Assembly (NCBI GenBank): GCA_934796775.1
Contig: CAKVPH010000002.1
Span: forward strand, 1 to 64,000
Length of the DNA stretch: 64,000 bases
Direction: 5' to 3'
Source of the DNA: an uncultured Clostridia bacterium
GTDB taxonomy: Bacteria; Bacillota; Clostridia; Christensenellales; Borkfalkiaceae
Below, in pieces: positions 54,386 to 63,244 of the stretch. The notes beneath the pieces are model-generated. The model was not told the origin of the DNA. It was given only the letters and a program-made list of their open reading frames with translations, and searched no databases. Both the position numbers and the translations under genes were made by a program. Position 1 is the first letter of the stretch. Every line of letters begins with the position of its first letter.

Positions 54386-54414
54386 TTGAAATATATATAA
54401 AAGAATATTAAAAT
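54386..54414 (+). promoter_or_regulatory. promoter of block 4
   Basis: TTGAAA at 54386-54391 and TAAAAT at 54409-54414 with 17-base spacing, about 55 bases upstream of the lipoprotein start. Confidence 0.6.
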
Positions 54415-54469
54415 AAATATGAAAGACGAAAAGTCTGTTTCGAATAAATTAAATGAAAGGAGTTTAATG

Positions 54470-56566
54470 ATGAAAAAATTACTGCAATTATTTCTCGCCG
54501 TTATGATGATAACGTGCGTCGCATTCGCAATTGCTTGCGACGAAGAACCTGTCGACACAACGTGCGAACACGATTATGTAGAAACAGTTGTTGCCGCAAC
54601 ATGTACTACAGCCGGCAGAAAGGACTTTGAATGTTCCAAATGCCACGATAAGTACAGCGAAGCGGGCGACGCCGCACTCGGTCATGAGTTTAAAGAAGAA
54701 AACTATGTTGAAAAAACAGCCGCAACTTGCATAGCCGCGCAAGTGTTATCTTGTAAATGTACTCGTTGTAACGAAACCGATGAAAAAGTCGGAACAGCCG
54801 CTCTCAGTCACGACGTTGTTTATACGACTGTAACCGAGCCTACTTGTACGGCAGCCGGCGTTAAAAACGGTAAGTGCAGCCGTTGCGAGTATGAAGAAAA
54901 AGACGTAGCTATAAAAGCTCTCGGTCACAACTACGAATTAAGCGCAGATTTGTCTGTTGCGCCCACTTGCACTGAAGAAGGCAAAGACGTTGAAGTTTGC
55001 TCGCGTTGTAATGATAAAATTGAAACAGCTATTCCCGCTAACGGACATACCGACGACGGCACTAAGGAAGATATAGTTGCCCCCACTTGTACCGATAAAG
55101 GAACGACCACTCGTCACTGCTCGGAATGCGGTCAGGATTATATCGCTTCTTATCAGGACGAACTCGGTCACGACTGGTCCGAAGTTACCGAAGTAACCGC
55201 AACTTGTTTAACTGCCGGGTATAAAACAAAAACCTGCCAGCGTTGCAAGACTGTTGAAACGTGGGATAACGTTCCTAAACTCAACCACGAATTTGACGAA
55301 AACGGCAACTGCACAAGTGGCTGCAATAAGACCGTAAACGATAAAATTACTTGGGTTAATACCGAATATACCGTTACCGAAAATACAACCGATAACAGAT
55401 TGACTTTTGTCGGCGAAGATCCCGGAAAAGATCAAACTCAGTACGACGTTGTTATTCCCGCCGAAGTGTTAAAAGCTAAAAAAGCTGCAGGGCTTAATCA
55501 GTTTGTAATTAAAATGTTCAAAAACCTTGACGGAACAAGTCCTCAATTCGGTTATAAACTTGCTTCTGTAGACTGGAGGCAGTACGTTTACAGCAACGAC
55601 GTTTTAGTTACCGACACTATAGAAATTACTGACGAAATGCTTGAAAGCGGTTTTGCATGCACACTATTATTCTGCGACCTTAATCAGCGTAATAGTATAG
55701 AAGCTCCTCACGTTATCGGCTTTGATTTTGATATGGAGTTTTCCACAAAGGTTGAATTCGATATTAACAATAAAGCTCTTTGGCTTACTTCGCAATACAC
55801 AATTACCTATAACGCAGAAGCTGATAAATGGATAGTAAATGGTGAAGATCCCGGTAAAGGTGAAACGCAAAAAGATATCACTATAGACGCTAAAGTATTT
55901 GCCGCTATGAGAGAAAGCGGAATGGATTATTTCGTTATAAAGTTCTATAATCAATATAGTGATCAACACACTATATTCGGCATTATGCTTCCGGGTGATA
56001 CAAATTATACGGCATATCCCGAAAATGGGTTGACAACTGCAAAGATTGCAATTACCGACGAAATGGTTGAAAGCGGATTTAAATTCAAAGCTCTTTATGC
56101 CGACAAAAATCAACGCGTTAATATAGAAGCAACTCACGTTACAGGCTTTGATTTGACGATTACTTTTGATAAAGAAGTAGTATTCGATATCAACGATAAA
56201 TCCACTTGGCTCGATACTTCTTTTGATAAGTGCAATTACGTTGAAAACACAAAATGGGGTTTAGTAGGTAGTAAAGGCGGCCAACTTATTATTAAACCGG
56301 GCGTTATTTCTGCAATGGCAGATGAAGAAGGTTATACTCAGGTTACCGTTACTTTGGGCAGACTAAATGAAAATGAATGCACCGGATTTACTGTAACCGG
56401 ATATGACGGACTTCCTGGTTTTGGTTGGAGTTTTACTTATACATTTACAATTACCGACGAAATGAAAGAAAACGGAATAATTCTTAATATTTCGCTTTCA
56501 GACGGTAATTGGGGCGGTGAGTGGGTTTCTCCTACCGGTTGCTCATTAGTTCTTACTTTCGCATAA
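54470..56566 (+). CDS. lipoprotein with six Cys/His zinc-ribbon-like repeats and three beta modules
   Basis: A 698-residue lipoprotein from ATG 54470 (GGAG seven bases upstream; an in-frame ATG directly before it is possible). Lipobox AIAC (Cys23). Residues about 30-290 hold six repeats of about 43 residues with the pattern His, then TC, then a Gly, then C-x2-C (for example AATCTTAG, CSKC, LGHEF), plus a partial seventh. Each offers one His and three Cys, enough for a metal or disulfide site. Three ~135-residue beta modules follow (about 290-430, 430-570, 570-698); the first two share FVGEDPGK- or VNGEDPGK-type motifs. It is the first gene of block 4. The function is unknown; surface glycan binding is likely. 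Confidence 0.8.
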   Translation: MKKLLQLFLAVMMITCVAFAIACDEEPVDTTCEHDYVETVVAATCTTAGRKDFECSKCHDKYSEAGDAALGHEFKEENYVEKTAATCIAAQVLSCKCTRCNETDEKVGTAALSHDVVYTTVTEPTCTAAGVKNGKCSRCEYEEKDVAIKALGHNYELSADLSVAPTCTEEGKDVEVCSRCNDKIETAIPANGHTDDGTKEDIVAPTCTDKGTTTRHCSECGQDYIASYQDELGHDWSEVTEVTATCLTAGYKTKTCQRCKTVETWDNVPKLNHEFDENGNCTSGCNKTVNDKITWVNTEYTVTENTTDNRLTFVGEDPGKDQTQYDVVIPAEVLKAKKAAGLNQFVIKMFKNLDGTSPQFGYKLASVDWRQYVYSNDVLVTDTIEITDEMLESGFACTLLFCDLNQRNSIEAPHVIGFDFDMEFSTKVEFDINNKALWLTSQYTITYNAEADKWIVNGEDPGKGETQKDITIDAKVFAAMRESGMDYFVIKFYNQYSDQHTIFGIMLPGDTNYTAYPENGLTTAKIAITDEMVESGFKFKALYADKNQRVNIEATHVTGFDLTITFDKEVVFDINDKSTWLDTSFDKCNYVENTKWGLVGSKGGQLIIKPGVISAMADEEGYTQVTVTLGRLNENECTGFTVTGYDGLPGFGWSFTYTFTITDEMKENGIILNISLSDGNWGGEWVSPTGCSLVLTFA

Positions 56567-56596
56567 AAACAGACTAAAAAACTAACATGAAATGCA

Positions 56597-56628
56597 TGCG
56601 CCGCAAAGCGGTTAAACTTTGCGGCGCA
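56597..56628. promoter_or_regulatory. intercistronic hairpin before permease
   Basis: TGCGCCGCAAAG and CTTTGCGGCGCA form a perfect 12-base stem with an 8-base loop and no T-run, 35 bases before the permease gene. It matches the position of the hairpin at 15905 and contains the same GCCGCAAAG core in the opposite arm order. Confidence 0.65.
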
Positions 56629-56663
56629 ATTGCATACAAAAAATCACTTAAGAGGCTAAACTA

Positions 56664-57617
56664 ATGGTAGCTAAATCACCCGAACTAAAAAAACGCAAGG
56701 CGATGGACGCGCTTTTTTATCTTTCGTTTATGATAGTGCCTGTTATCGCGTTTTTAGTGTTTTACGTCTACGTAAACTTAGATTCGTTCGTAATGGCGTT
56801 TCAAAGACCGATAAAAGGCGAACAAAAACTTGAATTCGTCTGGTTTGACAATTTTAAATGGGTATTTGAAAAGATAAGAGAAGGCGATGTTGATAATCCT
56901 ATAGACGATCTCCGTCTTGCGTTTATAAACACGTTTAAAACTTTCGGAATAAAAATGATAATGTTTCCGATAAGCCTTTTCGTGTCTTATTTTATATATA
57001 AAAAGATACTCTTTTACAAAGCATTCAGAGTAATGTTTTATCTTCCGAGTATAGTTTCGGGCGTTGTGGTAAGTTTCTTTTTTACCACGTTTGTATCACC
57101 TCAAAGCTTTTTCCCGGGATTTTTAGAAAAGCTTTATAATCTGGACTATCCGCTTTATAATCCGCTTGTAGATTCAACGTTTGCAAACAAAATGGTGCTT
57201 CTTCACATGGTCTGGCTCACGTTCCCCGCAAACCTTATAATATGGGGCGGAACGTTTTCGCGTATTCCGGAGTCGGTAATCGAATCTTCCCGTTTAGACG
57301 GCGTAAACTGGGTTCAGGAAATGTTCGTTATAATTCTGCCGCTCGTGTGGCCCACGTTTGTTTTAATGGTAACCTTAGAACTTGCAAACGTATTCGGTGC
57401 GTCCGGCGCAGTATTCCTTTTAACGGGCGGTGAGTACGGAACGCAGACGGTTTCAAACTGGATGTATTTAAAAATTTACCGCACGACTAACCCTTATTCG
57501 GTAGATTATATATATCAGGTTGCCGCAATGGGGCTTTTACTCACTGTCATATCCTGCGCGATTGCGTTTTTAGTGAGAAAATTCCTCGTATCTAAAATAG
57601 AAGAAACCACTTATTAA
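56664..57617 (+). CDS. ABC sugar importer permease, MalF type (system 3)
   Basis: A 317-residue permease with six hydrophobic helices and the EAA-loop variant ESVIESSRLDGVNWVQEMFVIILP. The C-terminal half shows FGASGAVFLLTGGEYGTQTVSNWMY in parts, typical of MalF/UgpA subunits. It pairs with the MalG-type permease 11 bases downstream. GAGG precedes the ATG. The pair and the binding protein at 58515 form a complete importer apart from the ATPase. Confidence 0.93.
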   Translation: MVAKSPELKKRKAMDALFYLSFMIVPVIAFLVFYVYVNLDSFVMAFQRPIKGEQKLEFVWFDNFKWVFEKIREGDVDNPIDDLRLAFINTFKTFGIKMIMFPISLFVSYFIYKKILFYKAFRVMFYLPSIVSGVVVSFFFTTFVSPQSFFPGFLEKLYNLDYPLYNPLVDSTFANKMVLLHMVWLTFPANLIIWGGTFSRIPESVIESSRLDGVNWVQEMFVIILPLVWPTFVLMVTLELANVFGASGAVFLLTGGEYGTQTVSNWMYLKIYRTTNPYSVDYIYQVAAMGLLLTVISCAIAFLVRKFLVSKIEETTY

Positions 57618-57628
57618 GAGGGAGAAAT

Positions 57629-58495
57629 ATGAAAAGAAAAAGCAAGTTGTTTTCGCGTAAATCTCCTTCCGAGATAGTGTTATACAGTATAATATTTTTA
57701 ATTTTCAGCGCGTTCGCATTATCGTATATTTACATGATATTGTGGTGCGCATATCAGGGAATGCGCGATCTCGAATCCATTGCGCACGATCCGTTTGGTT
57801 TTTCAAAACCGCAGCTTAAAAACTACATTGACGTGTTTTCCATAATGGAAGTCAACGGCAGCAACTATTTTCAAATGCTGTTAAACTCGCTGTATTTCAG
57901 TTTTTTAGGACCGCTGCTTTGTATGACGGTAACGTCCATGATGGCTTACGTTACCGCAAGATATACGTTTTTCGGCTCTAAATGGGTATACTTTATAGTT
58001 CTCGTGGTAATAACCATGCCGCTTTACGGATCCGGCACGGCTATGTACAAACTACTTTACAACACGGGAATTATCAACAGCAGGTGGATGATTTTAACTT
58101 CTTTAAATGCGTTTTCGATATACTATATGTATTTTTACGCGTTTTACAGGAGCCTATCAAAAAGTTATTCCGAAGCCGCCGAAATAGACGGGGCAAACAA
58201 GTGGCAAATATATTTTAAAATAATGTTTCCGCAGGCAATAACCATGTTCGGTTCATTGTTTTTACTGCTTTGGATAACCGACTGGAACAATTATTCCGGC
58301 GCACTTTTGTACTTATCAAAACTTCCCACTTTAGCGGTAGGCATTTACGTTTTCAATATTCAGATGCAATACGATTCAAAGCCGCACATTCTGTATGCGG
58401 GTTGCACGATTGCGCTGTTACCTCCGCTTATAATCTTCATATGTTTCAACAGTGCCCTTATGAGCAACGTCTCTTTGGGCGGAATAAAAGAATAA
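57629..58495 (+). CDS. ABC sugar importer permease, MalG type (system 3)
   Basis: A 288-residue permease with six hydrophobic helices, the EAA loop SEAAEIDGANKWQIYFKIMFP and the closing SLGGIKE. It is followed 19 bases later by the solute-binding protein gene. It is similar in pattern to the 15959 permease of system 1, so the two systems may be related by duplication, although here the two permease genes are adjacent. Confidence 0.93.
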   Translation: MKRKSKLFSRKSPSEIVLYSIIFLIFSAFALSYIYMILWCAYQGMRDLESIAHDPFGFSKPQLKNYIDVFSIMEVNGSNYFQMLLNSLYFSFLGPLLCMTVTSMMAYVTARYTFFGSKWVYFIVLVVITMPLYGSGTAMYKLLYNTGIINSRWMILTSLNAFSIYYMYFYAFYRSLSKSYSEAAEIDGANKWQIYFKIMFPQAITMFGSLFLLLWITDWNNYSGALLYLSKLPTLAVGIYVFNIQMQYDSKPHILYAGCTIALLPPLIIFICFNSALMSNVSLGGIKE

Positions 58496-58514
58496 ATAAT
58501 TAAGGAGCAAAATT

Positions 58515-60038
58515 ATGAAAAAACTAAGCAAAATTTTAACTTTAGCTTTGGCAACCGTAATGAGCGTAAGCGTGTTTGCCGCATGCGGCGGCGGTACGGG
58601 TGGCGGCGGAAAAACGCCTAATACCGAAACCGACGTACAGATTTACATGTGGAAATCCGGTTACGGCACTGAATTTATGCAACAAATCGTAGATAAATTC
58701 AATGCAAAACAGTCAAAGTACAAAGCTACTCTCGATACCGATTCTGTAGCGGCTACTATTATCAAATCTCTTGAAAACGGTAAATCGAATACTTACGATT
58801 TATACTTTACAATGCTCAATACCACTCAGTACAACAAGCAGTTTATAAAACTCGACGACGTACTCGATTATAAAAACGACGGCGAAAGTAAGAGCATACG
58901 CGAAAAGTATTATTCGTATCTTTTAGACGGCGTTAAAAATGCCGACGGTACAACAAACTTTTTAACTTACGGCAACGGCTGGACGGGTATAGTTTATAAC
59001 GCAAATATTATCGACGGCGTAAAATACAAAGTTCCCAACACTACCGACGAACTCAATAAATTAGTTGCAAGACTCGCTAACGACGATTCTCTTACTTCCG
59101 GCAAAAACAAAGTTTATCCGTGGCTTTTCTATAACGATTCTAATAACAACGGTTACTGGAATTATGAAACCATGGTATGGGAAGCACAGTACGACGGACT
59201 GGATTATTATTACAACAATATGCTCGCTTTAAAGGACGAAAACGGCGTTTCTCCCTCTAAAGAAGTATTTACAAAAAAAGACGGCAGATATCAGGCTTTA
59301 AAGGTACTTGAAAATATAGTTACGCCCACAACCGTTCATCCTATGTGTACAAGCACTAACTTTACAAACGTTCAAAAACTTTTCTTGGACGGTGAAGCCG
59401 TATTCGGCGTAAACGGAGGCTGGCTTATGAACGAATCTTCCGGTAAAGTTAAAAACATTGTCATGATGAAAACTCCCGTTATCAGTTCTATCGTTGAAAA
59501 ACTTGAAGATACCGCTATGACGGACGCAACTTTATCTGCGATCATCACCGAGATTGACGAAGGCAAAACGTCAAGCGAACTTTGCTCAGCAAACGATTTT
59601 GCCCGTATTAAACAAGCTCGCAACTTGTTATACAACAACGCAAGCGAACAGTACGTATTTATCCCCGAATACTCCAACGCAATCGACGGAGCAAAGGAAT
59701 TTTTAAAATATTTATATTCTGATGAAGGTATTGCAACTTATATGAAAGTTACAAGTCTTCCGGGATCTGCTCGTTTGGATAACGAAAGTTTGTATTCTAC
59801 GGCAAGCCTCGATGACTGGCATAAACGTCAGCACGAACTTGCAGGCGAAGTAACCGCTTTAACCGAAAAACTTACAAAATCTTTTATTTTTACAAACAAT
59901 TCAATGAATCAGTTTGCCTCTGTTCCTTATGCGCAGGCATTATGCGCTCAGAACCAAAAAGATAAAAAGACGGCAGACGAACTCTGGGCTCAGATTACGA
60001 GCAAAATTAATAAAAACTGGAGCGACTGGGCAAAATGA
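58515..60038 (+). CDS. extracellular sugar-binding lipoprotein (system 3)
   Basis: A 507-residue family 1 solute-binding protein with lipobox FAAC (Cys24) and a Gly-rich linker. VQIYMWKSGYGTEFMQQIVDKF opens the first lobe, in two short motifs, and FLTYGNGWTGIVYNANII marks the hinge region. The second lobe has AVFGVNGGWLM and KEFLKYLYSDEGIATYMK. The start of its mature sequence resembles that of the system 1 binding protein. TAAGGAG precedes the ATG, and its stop overlaps the start of the next gene (ATGA). Confidence 0.93.
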   Translation: MKKLSKILTLALATVMSVSVFAACGGGTGGGGKTPNTETDVQIYMWKSGYGTEFMQQIVDKFNAKQSKYKATLDTDSVAATIIKSLENGKSNTYDLYFTMLNTTQYNKQFIKLDDVLDYKNDGESKSIREKYYSYLLDGVKNADGTTNFLTYGNGWTGIVYNANIIDGVKYKVPNTTDELNKLVARLANDDSLTSGKNKVYPWLFYNDSNNNGYWNYETMVWEAQYDGLDYYYNNMLALKDENGVSPSKEVFTKKDGRYQALKVLENIVTPTTVHPMCTSTNFTNVQKLFLDGEAVFGVNGGWLMNESSGKVKNIVMMKTPVISSIVEKLEDTAMTDATLSAIITEIDEGKTSSELCSANDFARIKQARNLLYNNASEQYVFIPEYSNAIDGAKEFLKYLYSDEGIATYMKVTSLPGSARLDNESLYSTASLDDWHKRQHELAGEVTALTEKLTKSFIFTNNSMNQFASVPYAQALCAQNQKDKKTADELWAQITSKINKNWSDWAK

Positions 60039-61696
60039 AAAATAAACGAATAATTGCGGCGGCTTTTGCCTTGGCAGCGGGCGTGGCTTTATGCCTCGCT
60101 CCCGTAAAAGGTGCGCAAAAAGTCAGTGCAGGAGCGTCTACCGTTTACGTGGCGTCAAGCTCGTCTATTTTGGGTAATTCCATAAACGGCGGCGACTTTT
60201 TTAAGGAAGGCAACGTAACCGCGTCAAACGGAAGGGCAATTTTCAATAAAAATGCGGCGGAGTCTTCTTTAATTACAAAAAACAAAGTCCGTAACCTTGA
60301 AAATTACGGTATAGACACCGTATTTAAATTTAAATCAACGCTTTGTTTTAAAAGTTTTGCCGAAAACGGTTCGTTTGTAATGTCTTTCGGATTAGACGAC
60401 CTTGATTATCGTCCGGGTGCGGGAAACTCTTATTCGATAGAAATTACTTATAGCGACGCTTTATATATCGGCGCATTCGAATACAGGGAAGAAAACGTAA
60501 AAAGCGCACTTTACCGTTCTGTTAAGTTCGGCAACTTACTTTTAAATTCTGATATTCCGTTTAACGTGGAAGTTAAATCGGACGGAACTATTTATGCAAC
60601 CGTAGGTTCAACAAAAATTTTAACTGGTGCAAAAAGACTTGCCGTTACGCCGGACGGATTTATTTCTTTCACGTCGATAGGCAAAAACGAAGTCGAACTT
60701 ACGAACGTTGAAATTACAACTACTAAATACGATCTGCCCGAAAACGTAGATTACCTTGAAACTTTCGATAACGGTTATAACGCAAATATGTTTTATACCG
60801 AAAGCGAAGCTTCTCCCGCAACTCCGTCAAGTCTTTCCGTAAAAGACGGTGCGCTCGTATTTGCAAACACGGCAGACGCATATATTTCAACAAAATATAT
60901 GTATTCAAACTTTGAACTCAGTTTTGATATTCTTGATATTTTCAGAACGGCAAAGTATGACGAAGACGGCAAATTGATTGCGCCCATAAGCAGTTGGATA
61001 GGAATTCAGTTTGCTATGGATTCGTACAGAGCGAATATTGATACCAAGTACGCAACCTTCCTTCAGATAGGGCAGATGCCCGACGATTATAATTATACCA
61101 AAGAAGATCCTAATATCCGTTATGTACTTTGGGCTAATAACGGCAGTTGGAATGCATTGCTTACGCCTTCTATGTCAGGTTTTAATTTCTGGGACGAAGA
61201 TTTTGTTTCGGGTGATGTCGTAAACGTAAAACTCACTGTAATAGACGGAGTTTTAAAATTCAGCGCTCGTTTGGACGGCGATATCGACTGGACCGAAATT
61301 ATTTCCTACGATATGGGTAACGTAAAAACCGGCTATATAAGAATAATGACTTGGGGCGGTAAATCGTTGGATCCGCGCGGGCTTGCATATAACCGTATAG
61401 GAAACTTTACCATAGACAATCTTTCCATAAAAAATATGGATTACGAATCTGTTAAAAACGTGGTGGCGGCTCCTGAATACAAGTCTAATTTAAGAGATAA
61501 AACTCCGGATTATAACTACGTTTCTTCTGCAGACGAAAAAGATCTTTTAGGCTATAAAATCGAAAGAAACGATATGGGGAGCGATATCGCGGCTTCAGCT
61601 TCCGGCTGCTCATCGTCGGTAAGCGGCGTACTTTTCCCGGCTCTCGCGGCGGGCATTGTTGCCTTGCTTAAAAAAAGAGAACAGGCAGGTGAATAA
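60035..61696 (+). CDS. secreted laminin-G-like surface protein with Cys-type C-terminal signal
   Basis: A 553-residue protein with a signal peptide (about 1-31, ending KVSA) and two concanavalin/laminin-G-like sandwiches (about 40-230 and 240-480); the second has YMYSNFELSFDILDIF, WIGIQFAMDS and IRIMTWGGKS. A C-terminal GCSSSVSG (Cys525), hydrophobic segment and KKREQ follow. There is no catalytic motif. It starts inside the stop codon of the binding-protein gene and ends two bases before the next gene, so it is translated with the importer. Probable glycan-binding surface protein that presents substrate to system 3. Confidence 0.78.
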   Translation: MKNKRIIAAAFALAAGVALCLAPVKGAQKVSAGASTVYVASSSSILGNSINGGDFFKEGNVTASNGRAIFNKNAAESSLITKNKVRNLENYGIDTVFKFKSTLCFKSFAENGSFVMSFGLDDLDYRPGAGNSYSIEITYSDALYIGAFEYREENVKSALYRSVKFGNLLLNSDIPFNVEVKSDGTIYATVGSTKILTGAKRLAVTPDGFISFTSIGKNEVELTNVEITTTKYDLPENVDYLETFDNGYNANMFYTESEASPATPSSLSVKDGALVFANTADAYISTKYMYSNFELSFDILDIFRTAKYDEDGKLIAPISSWIGIQFAMDSYRANIDTKYATFLQIGQMPDDYNYTKEDPNIRYVLWANNGSWNALLTPSMSGFNFWDEDFVSGDVVNVKLTVIDGVLKFSARLDGDIDWTEIISYDMGNVKTGYIRIMTWGGKSLDPRGLAYNRIGNFTIDNLSIKNMDYESVKNVVAAPEYKSNLRDKTPDYNYVSSADEKDLLGYKIERNDMGSDIAASASGCSSSVSGVLFPALAAGIVALLKKREQAGE

Positions 61697-61697
61697 T

Positions 61698-63236
61698 ATG
61701 AAACGTAAAATATTATCTTTATCTTTGGCGGTTGTAACTGCGCTCGGCATGACTATGGCTTGTAACAGCGTTTCGGAACCGCAGGCTAAAAACGTAGAAA
61801 AATACACCGAAGGTATGGCTTTTTCCGAAAGTTCGTTGCGTGGCGAAAAAGAAGTTTATTCTCTTACTTACGATTTTATCGGCGGCAGCGACGTTATGCC
61901 CATCGGCGGTTTCTATGCTCCTTACGCTTCCGGCGGTAGTATCGACGGCAACGAAAAGCCCGACTTTTTAACCGATTATTATTTTGAAAAACTTCACGAA
62001 GCGGGCATCAATATGATGTTCTATTCGCCCGACCGTTGGTCTACCGGAGCAGCAAATACTCCTATTAAAAAAGCACTCGAACTATGCGAGCAATATAACA
62101 TAGGATATTACATTGATACTTACTGGGTAATGGGGCAACTCGGCACGCATACCGAAGATTATCCTATAGACCAGATGGAAATGGCAACCGATGCAGGCAA
62201 ACGTAAATTTGAAGCTTTAATTAACGAAATCACAAACAACGGCAACAGAAAATGCGTGCTTGGTATTTTAGGAACAGACGAACCTTTTACCGATCAACTT
62301 CCTAATCTCGGCGTTCTGCACGATACGTTTTATTCACTTTCCAACACTCAGGGAATGGACGTTTATATCAACTCCGTCGGTTACTGGGCTGGCGAAAAAA
62401 CATTCTGGGGATATTCCGATCCTATAGCGTTTGATGATTATATAGACAGATATTTTAATACCGTAAAGCCAAGAATGCTTTCGGTGACGCAATATCCTTA
62501 TACTTCGGCAAACACTCCCGAAACCACTATTACCGCACTTATGAACGACAGGCTTTCCGTTTACAGAAAGTATGCAAATAAATATAAAGTACCGTTCTGG
62601 AGAATGTTGCAGGCAGGCGGACAGTGGAATGATACTGTCGAATGGATTCCTTCGGTCGATCCGTACCCAAGCGAAGGAGAACTTTTATACGACGTAAACA
62701 CCGCGCTTGCATACGGAGCAAAAGCAATTCAGTATTTCCCGCTCGTTCAGCCGTTTTACTTTTCTTATCAGGAAGGCGGCACTTACGATTTTAACCGTTG
62801 CGGTTTAATAGGCGCAGACGGCAATTTAACTCAGTGGTATTACTACGCTAAGCGCGCGAACACTCAGGTTCAGGCTGTAGACGAATATCTTATGAACGCC
62901 GTAAACGAAGGCGTTATAGTCCACGGAGCAGACGCATACACCGCTATCGTAGATAAAGGTCAGCCGGGCGAAGAGATTATCGAAAGCGGAAAGTTTGAAC
63001 AGCTTACAAAAATCACAGGTGACGACTGCATTGCAGGGTGCTTTAATTATAAGGGTAAAACCGCGCTTTATGTTGTAAACTATAACAGAAAGCAAAAAGC
63101 AAACGTAGCTCTTTCATTCGATAAAGACGATTACAGATACACTGTTATTCAAAGAGGCGTAACGGCTGACGTTGTCGGCGGGAGAATCCCGTTGACGCTC
63201 GACGCAGGCGAAGGCGCATTGATAGTACTTGCATAA
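61698..63236 (+). CDS. lipoprotein with glycosidase-like TIM barrel (paralogue family, member 3)
   Basis: A 512-residue lipoprotein from ATG 61698 (AGGTGA upstream; a longer frame from 61656 overlaps the previous gene). Lipobox MTMAC (Cys22). The TIM-barrel-like part (about 60-400) shows VLGILGTDEPF with Asp194-Glu195, VYINSVGYW, LSVTQYPY and YGAKAIQYF, the same landmark order as 16879 and 46098. A small beta-domain ends the protein. It probably acts outside the membrane on the ligand of system 3. The CAZy family cannot be named from sequence alone. Confidence 0.72.
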   Translation: MKRKILSLSLAVVTALGMTMACNSVSEPQAKNVEKYTEGMAFSESSLRGEKEVYSLTYDFIGGSDVMPIGGFYAPYASGGSIDGNEKPDFLTDYYFEKLHEAGINMMFYSPDRWSTGAANTPIKKALELCEQYNIGYYIDTYWVMGQLGTHTEDYPIDQMEMATDAGKRKFEALINEITNNGNRKCVLGILGTDEPFTDQLPNLGVLHDTFYSLSNTQGMDVYINSVGYWAGEKTFWGYSDPIAFDDYIDRYFNTVKPRMLSVTQYPYTSANTPETTITALMNDRLSVYRKYANKYKVPFWRMLQAGGQWNDTVEWIPSVDPYPSEGELLYDVNTALAYGAKAIQYFPLVQPFYFSYQEGGTYDFNRCGLIGADGNLTQWYYYAKRANTQVQAVDEYLMNAVNEGVIVHGADAYTAIVDKGQPGEEIIESGKFEQLTKITGDDCIAGCFNYKGKTALYVVNYNRKQKANVALSFDKDDYRYTVIQRGVTADVVGGRIPLTLDAGEGALIVLA

Positions 63237-63244
63237 ATTATACA

